DNA of 64,000 nt from Dryococelus australis (Eukaryota > Arthropoda > Insecta > Phasmatodea > Phasmatidae), in contig CM056994.1 of NCBI GenBank assembly GCA_029891345.1, forward strand, positions 222,771,991 through 222,835,990, in the 5' to 3' direction. Within the stretch, counting starts at the first letter, position 1. Each line of letters opens with the position of its first letter. Shown here piece by piece: positions 23,854 to 34,026 of this stretch. Under the pieces are notes generated by a model. That model was not told where the DNA came from. It worked only from the letters and a program-made list of their open reading frames with translations, and did not search any database. The translations under genes and the position numbers were made by a program.

Positions 23854-25195
23854 CACTAAAGTGAGTGAAAAAAGCAACGCCAAGGGGGATTCATGTGATT
23901 GAAATGAACTTTATACCACAGATTAGGTACACCACAGTACACAATTGAGTATGATTACAGAACTTTACATGATCACTGTACTTGAGAAATCAGTATTGTG
24001 TGAAGCCGCCACGTGCTGCAGCCAGAGCCCCTGACGTCGTGACATGGAATCAGAGGACCTGGATATGTTCCTGGGGGATTTCCCTCCACACGATTTGTAC
24101 GCGAGTCCACAAAGTACCAACAGTACAGTGGTTGCTAGATGACCTTGACTAATAAGTCGCGGGCCAACCGTATCCAAGAGATGTTCGATGGGCGACATGT
24201 CAGACGAACGTGTAGGCCGAGGAAGCAGTGGTACCCGTCGTTCGTTAAAGAAGGCTTTCACATTCCTCGCCACATGTGGCCGGGACAGTACCTCGGGCTA
24301 TGAAACCTCCCTGATGGAGCGCAGTTGTTGTTCAGGTTTCCCTCAAAACTTATGAGTCAAGATCGCATGCTGTATCCAATGGTGCCCTAAACCATGACAG
24401 CTGGCGTTTGTCCGCTATGCCGCTCCACAACACAGGCTGCCAGATTGCGGTCACCACGATAGCGTCTAACACGTATGCGACCATCACTCTAGGACGGGTT
24501 GAAGCGGGACTCGTACGAAAACATTACATTTTGCCACTCAGCACGCCAGCGACGGCGTTCACGTGCCCATTGCGTTATGAGGCGTTTGTGGTTTCTGGAC
24601 ATTGGAAGCTGACGCAATGGCATGCGTGCCACCAGTCCAACCCGCAGTAGATGTCGTCGAACTGTCGACGCAGACAAATTCACACCCGTTGCAGTGTTCC
24701 AGTGTCGAGCCAACATTGTGGACGAAGCTATACGGTTCATTACGGCCATGCGGACAAGATGGCGGTCATCCCGTGCTGTGTCCACATTGCATGGTCCAGT
24801 ACTTGCTCGTTGTTGCGTACGACCCTCTTCTATCTACTGGTGTCACACACCCATCATTGTCTTATCAGAATGCCCTGTAGGAGCCGAAATGTCACGGTAT
24901 GAAAAACATGTTTCCTGGAGACCGATCACTCTGCTCCTTTCGAACTCACATGCTGATACAGCGCCCTTTGACGTCGACGAGGCATTCTGGCACTTGCTTT
25001 TACTTCGTTTGACGGCTCTTCGCTGACTGAGCTTGGCGTACCACAGACCTTCCCGGTCACACAAAGGAGTGTGCTGCTGGGCCTACGTGTAAGCTATCGC
25101 TGTGCGATCGTAATCACTTATTGCTGGTACACTGTTCTACACATCCTCCTAGTTTGGATTCTTTCTGGGTGTTGCAGTTTTCACAAACAATAGTG
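23854..25195 (-). mobile_element. Inactive Tc1/mariner transposon, 1.34 kb
   Basis: TA lies on both sides (23852-23853 and 25196-25197). The left end reads CACTAAAGTGAGTGAAAAAA and the right end GTTTTCACAAACAATAGTG, imperfect inverted repeats that continue into AAGCAACGCC on the left and GGTGTTGCAG on the right. The total length matches an ordinary autonomous Tc1/mariner element, and transposase remnants fill the interior on the minus strand. Confidence 0.92.
23965..25064 (-). pseudogene. Tc1/mariner transposase pseudogene
   Basis: A DDE transposase of the Tc1 type would cut and rejoin the element's inverted ends. Remains run right to left on the minus strand. A helix-turn-helix-like N-terminal piece lies near 25000-24850 (RSRVIGLQETCFSYRDISAP). 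A second piece at 24785-24489 holds STVRRHLLRVGLVARMPLR and ends at FSYESRFNPS, and a C-terminal piece at 24273-23965 holds RPTRSSDMSPIEHLLDTVG. In intact relatives the second piece reads FSDESRF, so the first catalytic Asp is replaced by Tyr here. The Glu of SPIEH is kept. The pieces lie in different frames with stops between them, and the part with the second Asp is disrupted. The gene is dead. Confidence 0.9.
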
Positions 25196-25377
25196 TAGTT
25201 ACAGATACCGTCTACAAGTTGCACAGTGAATGTTACAAATATGAAATAAGGTGTTTTTTTTTTTTTTTGTGGCCAACACCGTTAAGAAAACTGTTCAACA
25301 TTTTTGAGCGGTGTCCGCTTACGAATAGCATTTGAAAAATTTCGGTACATCGGAATACAAGTTCACGTTTTACCCTA

Positions 25378-25494
25378 GCGACGTAACGCGTTCGGGAGGA
25401 TCCGGGTTTAATTCCCGGAATTCGGCCATCCTGATTTTGCTTTGCTATGGTTTCCCGAGTTCTGTCTAGATATATGCTATGATGGGTCCTTATT
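25378..25494 (+). repeat. SINE family S2, partial copy
   Basis: The segment ACGCGTTCGGGAGGATCCGG followed by GTTTAATTCCCGGAATTCGGCC and CATCCTGATTTTGC matches the head and first body part of the SINE at 7309. It ends at GATGGGTCCTT and directly abuts the inverted repeat E fragment. Confidence 0.75.
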
Positions 25495-25757
25495 ACCATA
25501 GACTAAAGATGATGTAGACAGCTTATTCGTCTTCTGCGCATGTACCCAACATTGACCTACCCCAAAGGAACACAACTGTCAAAGTCACATGGACAAAAGT
25601 GATGAAAGTGTTTGTTTATTCTTAAAAATTTAAATGGCAAGCACTATTATATGAATAAAATACTTATACCAAATTTAATTTAATCTAACTGCATTAAACA
25701 TTAGTTTTGAGGAAGTATAAATACATCTCAAAGCATTTGTTTACAAATCAGTTTTCT
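25495..25757 (-). repeat. Dispersed repeat E, copy 3 (partial, inverted)
   Basis: Read on the minus strand it gives AAATGCTTTGAGATGTATTT, a TTATACTTCCTCAAA phrase, AATAAACAAACACTTTCATC, TTTGGGGTAGGTCAATGTTG, GCGCAGAAGACGAATAAGC and CATCTTTAGTCTA, in the same order as the copies at 20585 and 32945. It lacks the GC-rich left half and is an unoccupied version of the site that carries a MITE in copy 1. Confidence 0.8.
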
Positions 25758-26863
25758 ATCCTAAGTCCAAATCCTACCATTTTCGCTAAACGTGTTGGCA
25801 GAAAAAGCAGTTCAATGTTGGGACACTGAGATTGGTCGTGCGCAGCCAGCGAGATCGGTTCACCTCATCTTAGTCTATGATCTGAGCAACTTGCTCCGTG
25901 TTCTGTTCCCTTCTCTACCTGTATATATGTTAAAGGTAAAAAGGGCAATACTAATATTTCGCTATTGTTTCACGCACTTTTGGGAATGAAACTTTCGACG
26001 TAGGCATGTAAACCTAGCATAGCGATATGCGTCACACCATTGTCTTTATCATAAAACTGTAAATAGATAGGGTGACCACCGAAAGTCGTATGCAGGCGAA
26101 TTGGCGAGAGGTTGCACACCAGTTCGTTGCCTTGCTCTTGAAGGCGGCCAGACATTCATTGTTCATTGCTCGGGTCTAGGTGGCCCTTAGCGCTCCCGAG
26201 CTTTCAGGCTGTATCAAACACTACGGAAAGCAGGGAAATTCGAGGTTACACAACCTGTATCTTTCTCACTATTTCGCTCTGACGTAACGTCAAGTAAATA
26301 TACACGTGACTAGCAGAGGTTACAATTGAAAACAGCCTTGTGTATGCGCACTGTAATGTTTTTTTTTGTAAGCAATGTTTTATTTACTTGTGTAAACTAG
26401 CCCGTTCTCAGTAGTTTGTTACTATAACTGTGGCAACCAAATTACGAAAATGCCTAACATTTGTTTCCTCGTGAGTTAAAGTTCTAGCGAAAAGCTGCAG
26501 TGTTGTAATACGTGTGACGTGACGTTTAAAGAATAACAGAAGCCCCTTGCGGTCACGTTTACGGTAAGAAACATCCAAACGACGACGGACACGCAGCACT
26601 CTATAGGTACAAACGTGAACCCCGTATCGCCATTGCAAGCACATACTTCATACGACAGGACAATAAGTTAAAATACATTTTATGCCGAACTTACCCTGTG
26701 GCCTATATCGCAACTTTGTGGGGAACTGAAGTTCACGCGACAGTTGCAGGCATGTTTTTAACTTGTTGCGTGTTAACACTCACTCTGTATGCGTGTAAGC
26801 TAATTTAGGAACAGCTTATACAATGAATTAATGAGCTTACATATAGAAAGGTATATGAATAAA
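25758..26863. other. Intergenic DNA
   Basis: A short stretch at 25840-25890 (GATCGGTTCACCTCATCTTAG) resembles the right end of repeat E and may be a fragment. Otherwise nothing recognised. Confidence 0.4.
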
Positions 26864-26936
26864 TGGCTTACCCGGCAGTCAAACACAGATTATCTTGGTC
26901 CAAAGATCGTGTGTTAGAACCTCGGCCACCATAAAA
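26864..26936 (+). repeat. tRNA-like relic
   Basis: AATGGCTTACCCGGCAGTCA is A-box-like. It is followed about 40 bp later by GTGTTAGAACCTCGGCCACC, which is near a B box. Pairing is poor, so probably a SINE head relic. Confidence 0.3.
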
Positions 26937-26973
26937 CACGCTAAAAAAAAGTACAGTTTTGTATTCCGATGTG

Positions 26974-27799
26974 CAGGGTGTTTACAAATAACGCCGGCAA
27001 ACGTTACCAAATGATTCCTCGCAAAATATATAAGCGAAATGTGTATACAATAGCCTGCTTCCTAAGGATGCTAAAGTCCCTTAAAAGTGGAGGTGGATGG
27101 CTGGTCTGTTATGAATAACACATGGAATAATTAACTTTGAACTCTGAGTGTATGGTTGTAACGCCATTAAACAAAGCCATACGTTTACAGCAAAATCTGT
27201 TGTTGTCATAAAAGAAGGCATGGAAATTATAGGTTTTGCCACTCTGGTGTTGCCACCCTGGTGCTGCTGGAAATTTCGCCATGCGAAAGACCATTCGAAT
27301 AGTCATGACGGATTTTAAATGAACTTATTAAAAATTAACGAATGTCTTATGTTACTATGCGATACTACGCCGTTTTTGACAAAGGATAAATATAATACAA
27401 TAATTTCTCAAAATCAATTTATTATAACGTAATAACACAAGTTATGCTATTTGTTCATTTTTAACGCGCTTATTTCATACCTGTCATGAATATATTCTAT
27501 CCTTATCTCGCATAGAAAAACTTCAGGCAGAAATATGGCTGCAACTCCCATTATTTCTATGATGTCTTTTTACGACAATGACAGTATTTACTGCAGAAGT
27601 TTATCTTAGTTCAAAGGGATATTATCCATATATTCAGTTGCTCGTAAATTTTTTCCCGTGTTGTTCGTGATAAACCAGATTACCGTCGCTACTTTAAAGA
27701 GCGCGTAGTATCCTTAGGAAAGCTTTATGCTTACATTTCGCCTGCATTTCTGCGCGGAATCACTTGCCGTAAGTTGCCATTGTTTTTGTAAACAACCTG
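26974..27799. mobile_element. 826-bp element with about 105-bp inverted ends
   Basis: The left arm begins CAGGGTGTTTACAAATAACG, passes ATGATTCCTCGC and GCGAAATGTGTATAC, and reaches CTTCCTAAGGATGCTA. The right arm (27694-27799) is its reverse complement with changes: TAGTATCCTTAGGAAAGC, then GCGCGGAATCACTTGCC, then TTTTTGTAAACAACCTG. The centre holds a 65-codon minus-strand frame without a recognised motif. I could not find a clear target duplication, so the class is uncertain. The CAGGG start would fit a hAT-like element. Confidence 0.75.
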
Positions 27800-27925
27800 T
27801 ATAGTAGCTGCATAATAAGAGATTCAGCCATCGACACTTGGCGTCTGCTAAATCAGCCTCATATTGCTTTGCGTTCTTACCGTCACGTACAAGCATAAAT
27901 GTACATTATAAATAATACACAGAAA

Positions 27926-27963
<38 letters not shown>

Positions 27964-28986
27964 AACTTGCTGGGATCTTAAATCACGAGTGCTGACGTGC
28001 TCTTTTTTGATAAGTTAGTATTTTAAGAATTCCAAAACATACTATAACGGTCGCATGGTTACTACACTGACGTGAACATGCAGAGTGTAGGTTACCGCAA
28101 TGAACGCGGCCATCTTTGATCAGTTTGATAATTGCAGGGGATGCAGGTGCATCCCCCCCCCCCCCCACACCGCAGTCGTGTAGTGACGCGACACTCGCGA
28201 CGACCGGCGTGCCCATGAATCAGTTATCTTCTCAACGCGGTCGCCATTTGTAGTGTTCGTATTTGTGTTGTGGCTTGCTATACTTTTTTTTAATGTATTC
28301 AGTACGTGATAAAACGTATTTTCAAAACTTGGTACTACGTAATGAAGAGGACTGCATAGAAATATAAAATGCTTTATTAATTAATATAATCTACATGTGG
28401 CGGTAGCTTGCCGACCCAGACAGGGTCTCTGCCTCTACTTCCTTCAGTTGGATACCTTTTCCAACAAAATACTCTCTCCTTCGTCAGTGGTCGTGTAATA
28501 TAATACAAATTTTAAAGTGCAAAATACCTAAAGTTATATAAAAAAATCACACGAAATAAAAATCCTCGATTATACAGCCAAACTCTAAACTATTACAAAA
28601 GGTTTACTTGAAAACTCCCTTCAGTTATACTGCGAAAAACTACTGCTTAACAAACGTTGATTATTCAATCTACTTTATACGACGACAAAAATAAAAAAAA
28701 ATGACTTTAATAATCCCGTAGGGCGATTACATATATTCTAATAAATCTTTAGGGCAGCCGTTCCCTCCATAAGGAACAGAGTTCTGTCCTAATCCAGTCT
28801 CTATATGTCTCTCCTCGGTTCTCCTCCAAATGTTGGGAAACGACGGCTATTATCTCTTCTGCGCCCCTGTTCTGGATGGAAGGTTCTGTTCTGGATGGAA
28901 GGTTTCCCGTTGATCACGTAGTGTAGGCAGGGCCCCCAGGGTGACGTCACATGCGGCACGCGCGTTTCCGAGTGTCTTGTAGACAC
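27800..28986. other. Intergenic DNA with A and C homopolymers and a short tandem repeat
   Basis: An A run of about 33 bp lies at 27929-27961 and a C run at 28151-28166. The phrase TGTTCTGGATGGAAGGTT occurs twice in succession at 28869-28905. Otherwise no recognised feature. Confidence 0.6.
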
Positions 28987-29306
28987 TAGGGCTGTTCGAT
29001 ATCATAAAAATTTAATATCGATATTTTTCCAAACAGTTACTCAGTATTTTCAATATATATCTATAATGTCCAAATTATCGATAATCCAAAAATTGTAGAT
29101 GATACCGAAATTACCGAAAGTATTAGATAGTACTGAAATAATTGATAATACCGAAAACTTCCATAATATTGAACACTTCTGTAATACATAAAACTTTGAT
29201 AATATCGAACCATCTATATACCGATATTTTTCAGAGTGACATATCAATTGATAAGTTATTTTTCATACTGATAATTATCAATATATCGACATATCGAACA
29301 GCCCTA
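28987..29306. mobile_element. hAT-like MITE with perfect 8-bp duplication
   Basis: GTAGACAC lies on both sides (28979-28986 and 29307-29314). The left end is TAGGGCTGTTCGATATCATA and the right end is GACATATCGAACAGCCCTA. The 320-bp interior is made of CGATATTTTT, ATACCGAAA and AATATCGAA phrases that fold on themselves. An 8-bp duplication with TAGGG-type ends is characteristic of hAT elements. It carries no transposase. Confidence 0.93.
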
Positions 29307-29310
29307 GTAG

Positions 29311-29425
29311 ACACCCGGGGAAGGAGGATAGCGATACAGCATGGACACAGAGCCAGTCGATCACCGCTCAGTACGACTTTAGCCTGCCCGTCGACAGTAG
29401 CGGCGGGGCAAGCCAGTCGCCCCAG
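29311..29425 (+). other. Candidate exon a, ending in a strong splice donor
   Basis: The segment is GC-rich compared with its surroundings and ends CGCCCCAG, followed by GTAAGA, a near-consensus donor. Upstream, the sequence before the hAT insertion would have read TTTCCGAGTGTCTTGTAG, followed by ACACCC, which is a plausible acceptor. The hAT target duplication recreates GTAG immediately before 29311. Two frames are open across it, one ending DFSLPVDSSGGASQSPQ and one ending LACPSTVAAGQASRP. I do not recognise either product, and it could be a non-coding exon. Confidence 0.35.
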
Positions 29426-29874
29426 GTAAGATCGACGTAGATCTCGTAGAATCCAACGGCTTATGGCACGTATTTTCTTGTAGCAGGTGCGCGATCATAG
29501 ATGTGTATGAGTTTGTTAGGCATTGCGAGTTTACGTAAACACGTAATCTTGTATCTAAATTTTTAAAATAAACTATCTTCTCTAGTTTTTTTGGTTAGCT
29601 ACACTTTAAAATGTTCAAAACGTAACATCTACATAAGAATAAACCATCCAGTGAGCGCAAGTAGCATGGGAATTCATAAACAAACGACACGTAGAATGCT
29701 GTAATAGCTGTTGCACTGGCAAGTGGACGGAGGAACGTGGAACCTCGAGTACTGGCCACATTTCTGAAGCAGTCAGCACCGCCACGGTCCACACATGTGT
29801 GTGCGCTAGACACAGTTGCTAATGAGCGAAACGTCCAGCCTATTAACAGCTCCCCCCTCTCTCCACTTGTGCAG

Positions 29875-29951
29875 CGCTCTCGTGCTCTTCCGGCAGCCGA
29901 CCTCTGGGCGGGCCATCGCCCTCTGCATCACCAGTGTCTGCCGGCTGCGCA
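29875..29951 (+). other. Candidate exon b, strong acceptor and donor
   Basis: It is preceded by a long pyrimidine tract, CTCCCCCCTCTCTCCACTTG, then TGCAG, and followed by GTAAGT. The 77-bp segment is GC-rich. Joined to the LACPSTVAAGQASRP frame of exon a it stays open and reads ALVLFRQPTSGRAIALCITS onward. The intervening 449 bp would be an ordinary intron. I do not recognise the protein, and a 5' untranslated or long non-coding transcript is equally possible. Confidence 0.4.
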
Positions 29952-30017
29952 GTAAGTCGCCAGTTTACACTACAATTTGATCCCTTATTTACAGCAAATT
30001 TTTTTTTAGAGAGGTAT

Positions 30018-30256
30018 TGGTCGGCGAGGTCTTCGGAGCCCCTGTGTGGGTGAAGCGAAGTGAAGTGAGGATGGAGCAGCGGTGTGAGGCCAGAGCTGAG
30101 GGAATTGGAGAACCCCGAGAAAACCCGCCAGTAAACGGCAACGTCCGCCACGTTTCCCAAATGTTAAAAAATCCGGTTGACTCCGCCGGAAATCAAACCC
30201 GGCTCGTTTTGATGGGAGACGAGGTGAGTAGTCTCGCGACCGCCTACACCACATTG
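30018..30256 (-). repeat. tRNA-derived SINE, family S1, copy 2
   Basis: On the minus strand the tRNA-like head is at 30180-30256 (GTGTAGGCGGTCGCGAGACT, then a B-box-like GGGTTTGATTTCC). The body follows: GGCGGACGTTGCCG, GCGGGTTTTCTCGGGGTT and CTGCTCCATCCTCACTTC. The order agrees with other S1 copies, though it is more diverged. Confidence 0.8.
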
Positions 30257-30523
30257 CAACCCATTTTGCACATATAAATAGTATTTTCAGCCTATATAAC
30301 ATCTTTAATTGCTTTCATGTAGGCTTTATAATTGCGAGTATGTTAGCGCCAGAAATTTTTGTCAGAGTGGAGCTAAATTACTTCTACCACTGTAATCAAA
30401 TTCGTTGACACTTTCAGATACAATTTCACTATCTTTTAACTAGTTCGTTAGTAGTTAGAAAAGGGGTATTCGCGCGCTCCAGGATGCAGGATGCGTACGT
30501 GGGGAGGAGCTAGCGGCCATCTT

Positions 30524-30650
30524 GGACTTTCCATTTTCCCTCAACACTTCCCTTTTTTCCTCAAAAACGTTCAAAATCGCCAGAATTTCCCTCAAAAATT
30601 CCTGAATTTCCCTCAATCAACAAAATTTCCCGCAGAAATTTTCCTTACCG
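30524..30650. repeat. Short diverged repeats, AATTTCCCTCAAAA
   Basis: TTTTCCCTCAACACTTCCC, CAGAATTTCCCTCAAAAATT and TGAATTTCCCTCAATCAAC recur about every 20-30 bp, like the array at 9470-9640. A pyrimidine-rich stretch follows at 30970-31150 here, as one does at 9690-10135 there. The two loci may be copies of one unclassified repeat. Confidence 0.55.
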
Positions 30651-31594
30651 AAATTTTTATTATCACTCAGTTCGAAAATATGATGACTCCACAATGTGAA
30701 TAGATGACTCAATTTTAGAGATGAGAGGTTGAAGGGTCACCCTGACATTCACGCTCTGTCATTCCATTACAGCACCATCCATCTTGTCTGAAAAATGTTC
30801 GAGTTAATTGCCGAGTCATGCTACTTCATGCACTACCTAGTTACAAGCATACATTCTACGATCTATATCATGTACGCATATGCTAAGAGCAGTAATATCA
30901 ATCACGCACACATATATGTTAACTGTACGTACATTAATCGCACTTATGCTAATCGTGCACACGTCAATCACCACGCTATCTTGCCTTCGTCCCCGTCATC
31001 TTGGATTCCCGCCCACGCCTGCTCTATCCCTTGGTTTCCTCATATTTTTTCTGGTCTCCTATTTTCTCTCTCGCCTTCTATCATTCCTTCTTGTCTCCCA
31101 TCCATATCCTCTTTCACTCTTACTTTTTACGCCGTCCGTTTTTAATTCCCACGCTTGCCGCCAGTTGTCTGTTGTAGGTGGCCATATTTAATTTAACTGT
31201 CACGCCCGCCACTAGTGTGTACTAAGTTCTACCATTCGCAGCTAGGAGCGCTAGTATCGATGCAGCCAATTTGTGTGTTGATAATCACATCGCCTACAGG
31301 AGCGCGCTAGGATGGGGGACCTTAGTTCTATCAATGGTCGCTAGGAGCGCTGGAAATTTTTTTAGTTGGTTGTTGTTTCGGAACTCAAAGAACGCCGTAG
31401 CGTGCGGTATCGTTCCGGCACACTTTGTGTCAACAGTCAAGCGTTTTGACCATAAGACGATTGCGACATATAGGAAAGGAGGATGTTTAATGTCGAATAC
31501 ATATATAGGCCTAGTTATTACCATCCCGGCACTCGAAAGCGAACGTCTAAGACTAAAACATAGTATATAGGGTTGACTATTATTCCAAATAAGG
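30651..31594. other. Intergenic DNA, pyrimidine-rich in part
   Basis: About 30970-31150 is CT-rich on the plus strand. The 116- and 103-codon frames across it are low-complexity readings. No recognised gene. Confidence 0.45.
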
Positions 31595-31629
31595 GATTTC
31601 AAAAGTTCTCACTTTATCACGAATAGCCT
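31595..31629 (-). mobile_element. Single end of the A/B MITE family
   Basis: GGATTTCAAAAGTTCTCACT followed by TTATCACGAATAGCC and TA is a right end of the family. No partner was found upstream within 1.3 kb. Confidence 0.6.
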
Positions 31630-32506
31630 ATATGTAGAGAAACTCCAGTATTGAGTGGTAGCTGTCTCAACAGTTCAGAGCTGCTGTTTTTCTAAATTGC
31701 AGCCATGATTTAACGTGATCGCTTTGCTGCTAATCGGGACGTCGTATTTGTGGACGAATCTGTTTCTGCGGCTGAAACTAGTGGTTCACTTTTTGTGTAT
31801 AATATGTCATTTTCGAGAAACAGTCTGCTCTCGTTGTAAGATACGTCACTTATAGATTTAGTTTTAAAAGAATAAGGCAATCAAAATTTTTGAAAATATT
31901 TGTTTCTACAGAAATAGTGTTAAAACAATAATCCATAATAAGTTGTTTGCAAAAGAAATAAAATTCATAGAGAACCGTTTTCCGGCGCCATGTCTCAGGA
32001 TTATTTACGAGAGCATAATAGTTGCGTATACTGTGCAGAAACCTAATTCGACTTTCGTCCCTAAGTAGTGCCAGATAGTGGAGTATCCAATCTGGTGGTT
32101 TGAGTCCTGCATGACTGTTATTGTATTATCTTCGATTTTATTCCTCTGTTAACTGTCAGTATCTTCACACCATACCAGTGGGCTTACATACGTAATTAAC
32201 TGATCTGAAACTAATCTAAAAAGGCATACGAACCTATAGCTTACGTGCATTCGTATCTGGAATTACGTGACAAGAAGATAACGCCTTAGATAGCTTAACC
32301 TCGGAGTTAGCCGCGAGCAGGTAGCAGGTGGTTCCGAGTTTACAGTGTTCTGGATATTCCGAGGTCTTCAGTTTTTCATCGCACAAACCATACGCCACAA
32401 AACAGGAACAGTTAATTTGTGTGTGTCGGGAAGTGACGGCGCTCCACTCCAGTACTGAGACCACGCCCATACCCGCAACTTCCGTAGCACAGAGTACATA
32501 AGTATA
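31630..32506. other. AT-rich stretch without recognised features
   Basis: I see nothing I can assign. Short frames at 32234-32628 on the minus strand overlap the MITE end and are not evidence of a gene. Confidence 0.45.
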
Positions 32507-32919
32507 GGCTGTTCACGGCAAAATGAGCACTTTTGAAAGCTCTGTTTAAGATCTATTTGTATGCACGTTGTATATTTTCCCGCCTTATGTAAAATTAGCA
32601 TTGATATTTGCCTCATTACTGTATTCATGCGTCGGTCAAGTGAAACTATGAAATTATTAAGAAAGCAAATACTTTACAAATCTGCACTACGATGCATAAA
32701 AAGAAAGAAAGTGAACGAATTAATTTTAAGTTATCACAAATGGTTACCTAGCACTTTTTATTCGACGTTAAGATATCGAACTACTTTCCATTCATCGTTA
32801 CCAACTGTACTGGGCGAATGTCACTCAGTGCGCCCATTAAAATAAACGCATGCAGGGGCTGTGACCTTTTTTCTAAAGATCATTTCTAAAGTGCTCGCTG
32901 TATCGTATCAACAGACTTT
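32507..32919 (-). mobile_element. Type A TA-flanked MITE, copy 5
   Basis: Reverse copy starting GGCTGTTCACGGCAAAATGA after TA, with AAGATCTATTTGTATGCACG, CATGCGTCGGTCAAGTGAAA and CTGTACTGGGCGAATGTCAC in order. It ends CTGTATCGTATCAACAGACT before TTTA. Confidence 0.9.
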
Positions 32920-32944
32920 TAGCAGAGGTGAAACAGCGTGGCAA

Positions 32945-33658
32945 GTCTTTTGATGTGGGCGTACCCACTCCCTGACTGCATGACTAGGCTCTGGTAACGG
33001 GATTTGCTTTTGATTGGCTACTGTGCGCAGCGAATGGTTCCTTACAGGTTGCGTTGCCGGCTAGCGAGTTGGTTGCCAGATGCTGATTGGCTTACGACGT
33101 TCCACCATGTTGCTGTCCAGTGACGCCATGTTGCTGGCGCATGTGCCTGGAGTTCGCGATGTAGGCGGCTGCGTCTGCGGCGGCGTCTGGATTAGGCCGC
33201 GCTCGCTGCACAAGTGTTCGCGGGCTTCCACGCACAGCTGATGTACCTCCCCCCCCCCCCCCCCCCTCCTGCAAACTTACAATGAGTATGGAGTATAGCG
33301 CGCACACCAACTGCGCAGGAACAATCCCCGTGTCTCAACATTAAAACTGCTTTTCTGCCTACATGTCTAGCAAAAATGGCGTGGATTGGGTTTGAGGTTA
33401 CAACACCGTTTAGCAAACAAGTGCTTTCGAGATGTTCTTATACTTCCTCAAATCAATTCGTAATGCTTTTTGATTGCATTGAAATGGGTAAAACTACTTT
33501 ATTATTGTAACAGTGCTTGGCATTTAAAAATTAAAATATAAACAAACACGTTAATCACTGTTGACCGTGTGACTTTGACAGTTGTGTTCCTTTGGGGTAG
33601 GTCAACGTTGGTTACATGCGCAGAAGACGAATAAGCGGTCTACCTCATCTTTAGTCTT
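32945..33658 (+). repeat. Dispersed repeat E, copy 2 (unoccupied site)
   Basis: It corresponds to 20585-21300 without the MITE. It carries extra GC-rich sequence with a C run at about 33248-33266, then GGTTACAACACCGTTTAGC, AAGTGCTTTCGAGATGTT, ATATAAACAAACACGTTAAT, CACTGTTGACCGTGTGAC and GCGGTCTACCTCATCTTTAG. The 73-codon minus-strand frames across the C run are artefacts. Confidence 0.8.
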
Positions 33659-33661
33659 AAT

Positions 33662-33954
33662 GTCTGGACACGCGTCTATCTATCAATGTTGGAAAATTGA
33701 CCCCCTTATTGACTGATTTAGTTCATGCAGTAGCCGCAGAGCGCTGCAAGCAAACTAGTGTTGACAGCGTTGCTGGTATATGGATAACACCATAGAGATA
33801 CGGACGTTATTTTCCCACTTTAAGAAAAAATTATAATTCCCCTCCTTATGCCTGCCATGTCAAACAGCACTACTTTGGTAGCAGCGCTCTGCTGTTGGGT
33901 CCATGAACTAAACAGGTCAACAAGGGCGTCAACTTTTCAAGCTAGTGTCCAGAC
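33662..33954. mobile_element. Foldback element with about 100-bp inverted ends
   Basis: The left arm starts GTCTGGACACGCGTCTATCT and passes TTGACCCCCTTATTGAC, GATTTAGTTCATG and GCAGAGCGCTGC. The right arm is the reverse complement, with GCAGCGCTCTGCTGTTGGG, CATGAACTAAACAGGTCAAC, AAGGGCGTCAACTTTTCAAG and the end GCTAGTGTCCAGAC. The target duplication is unclear. It abuts the right end of repeat E copy 2. Confidence 0.8.
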
Positions 33955-34026
33955 CTGTCTTCTACAGCCGTGATTCAAACTGCATGGCTTCGACTTACTT
34001 TAGTGACATTTTTGACATAGCTAGTA

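Noticed and set aside
24408..25026. Plus-strand frames of up to 134 codons inside the Tc1/mariner element
   Set aside because: They are antisense shadows of the transposase pseudogene.
28987..29306. A functional RNA gene because of its strong self-pairing
   Set aside because: The pairing is explained by hAT-like inverted ends with an exact 8-bp target duplication.
32561..32845. Similar open frames recurring at 32561, 37674, 44332 and 54697
   Set aside because: Their likeness comes from the shared type A MITE sequence. The frames carry different starts and stops, so they do not encode a conserved protein.
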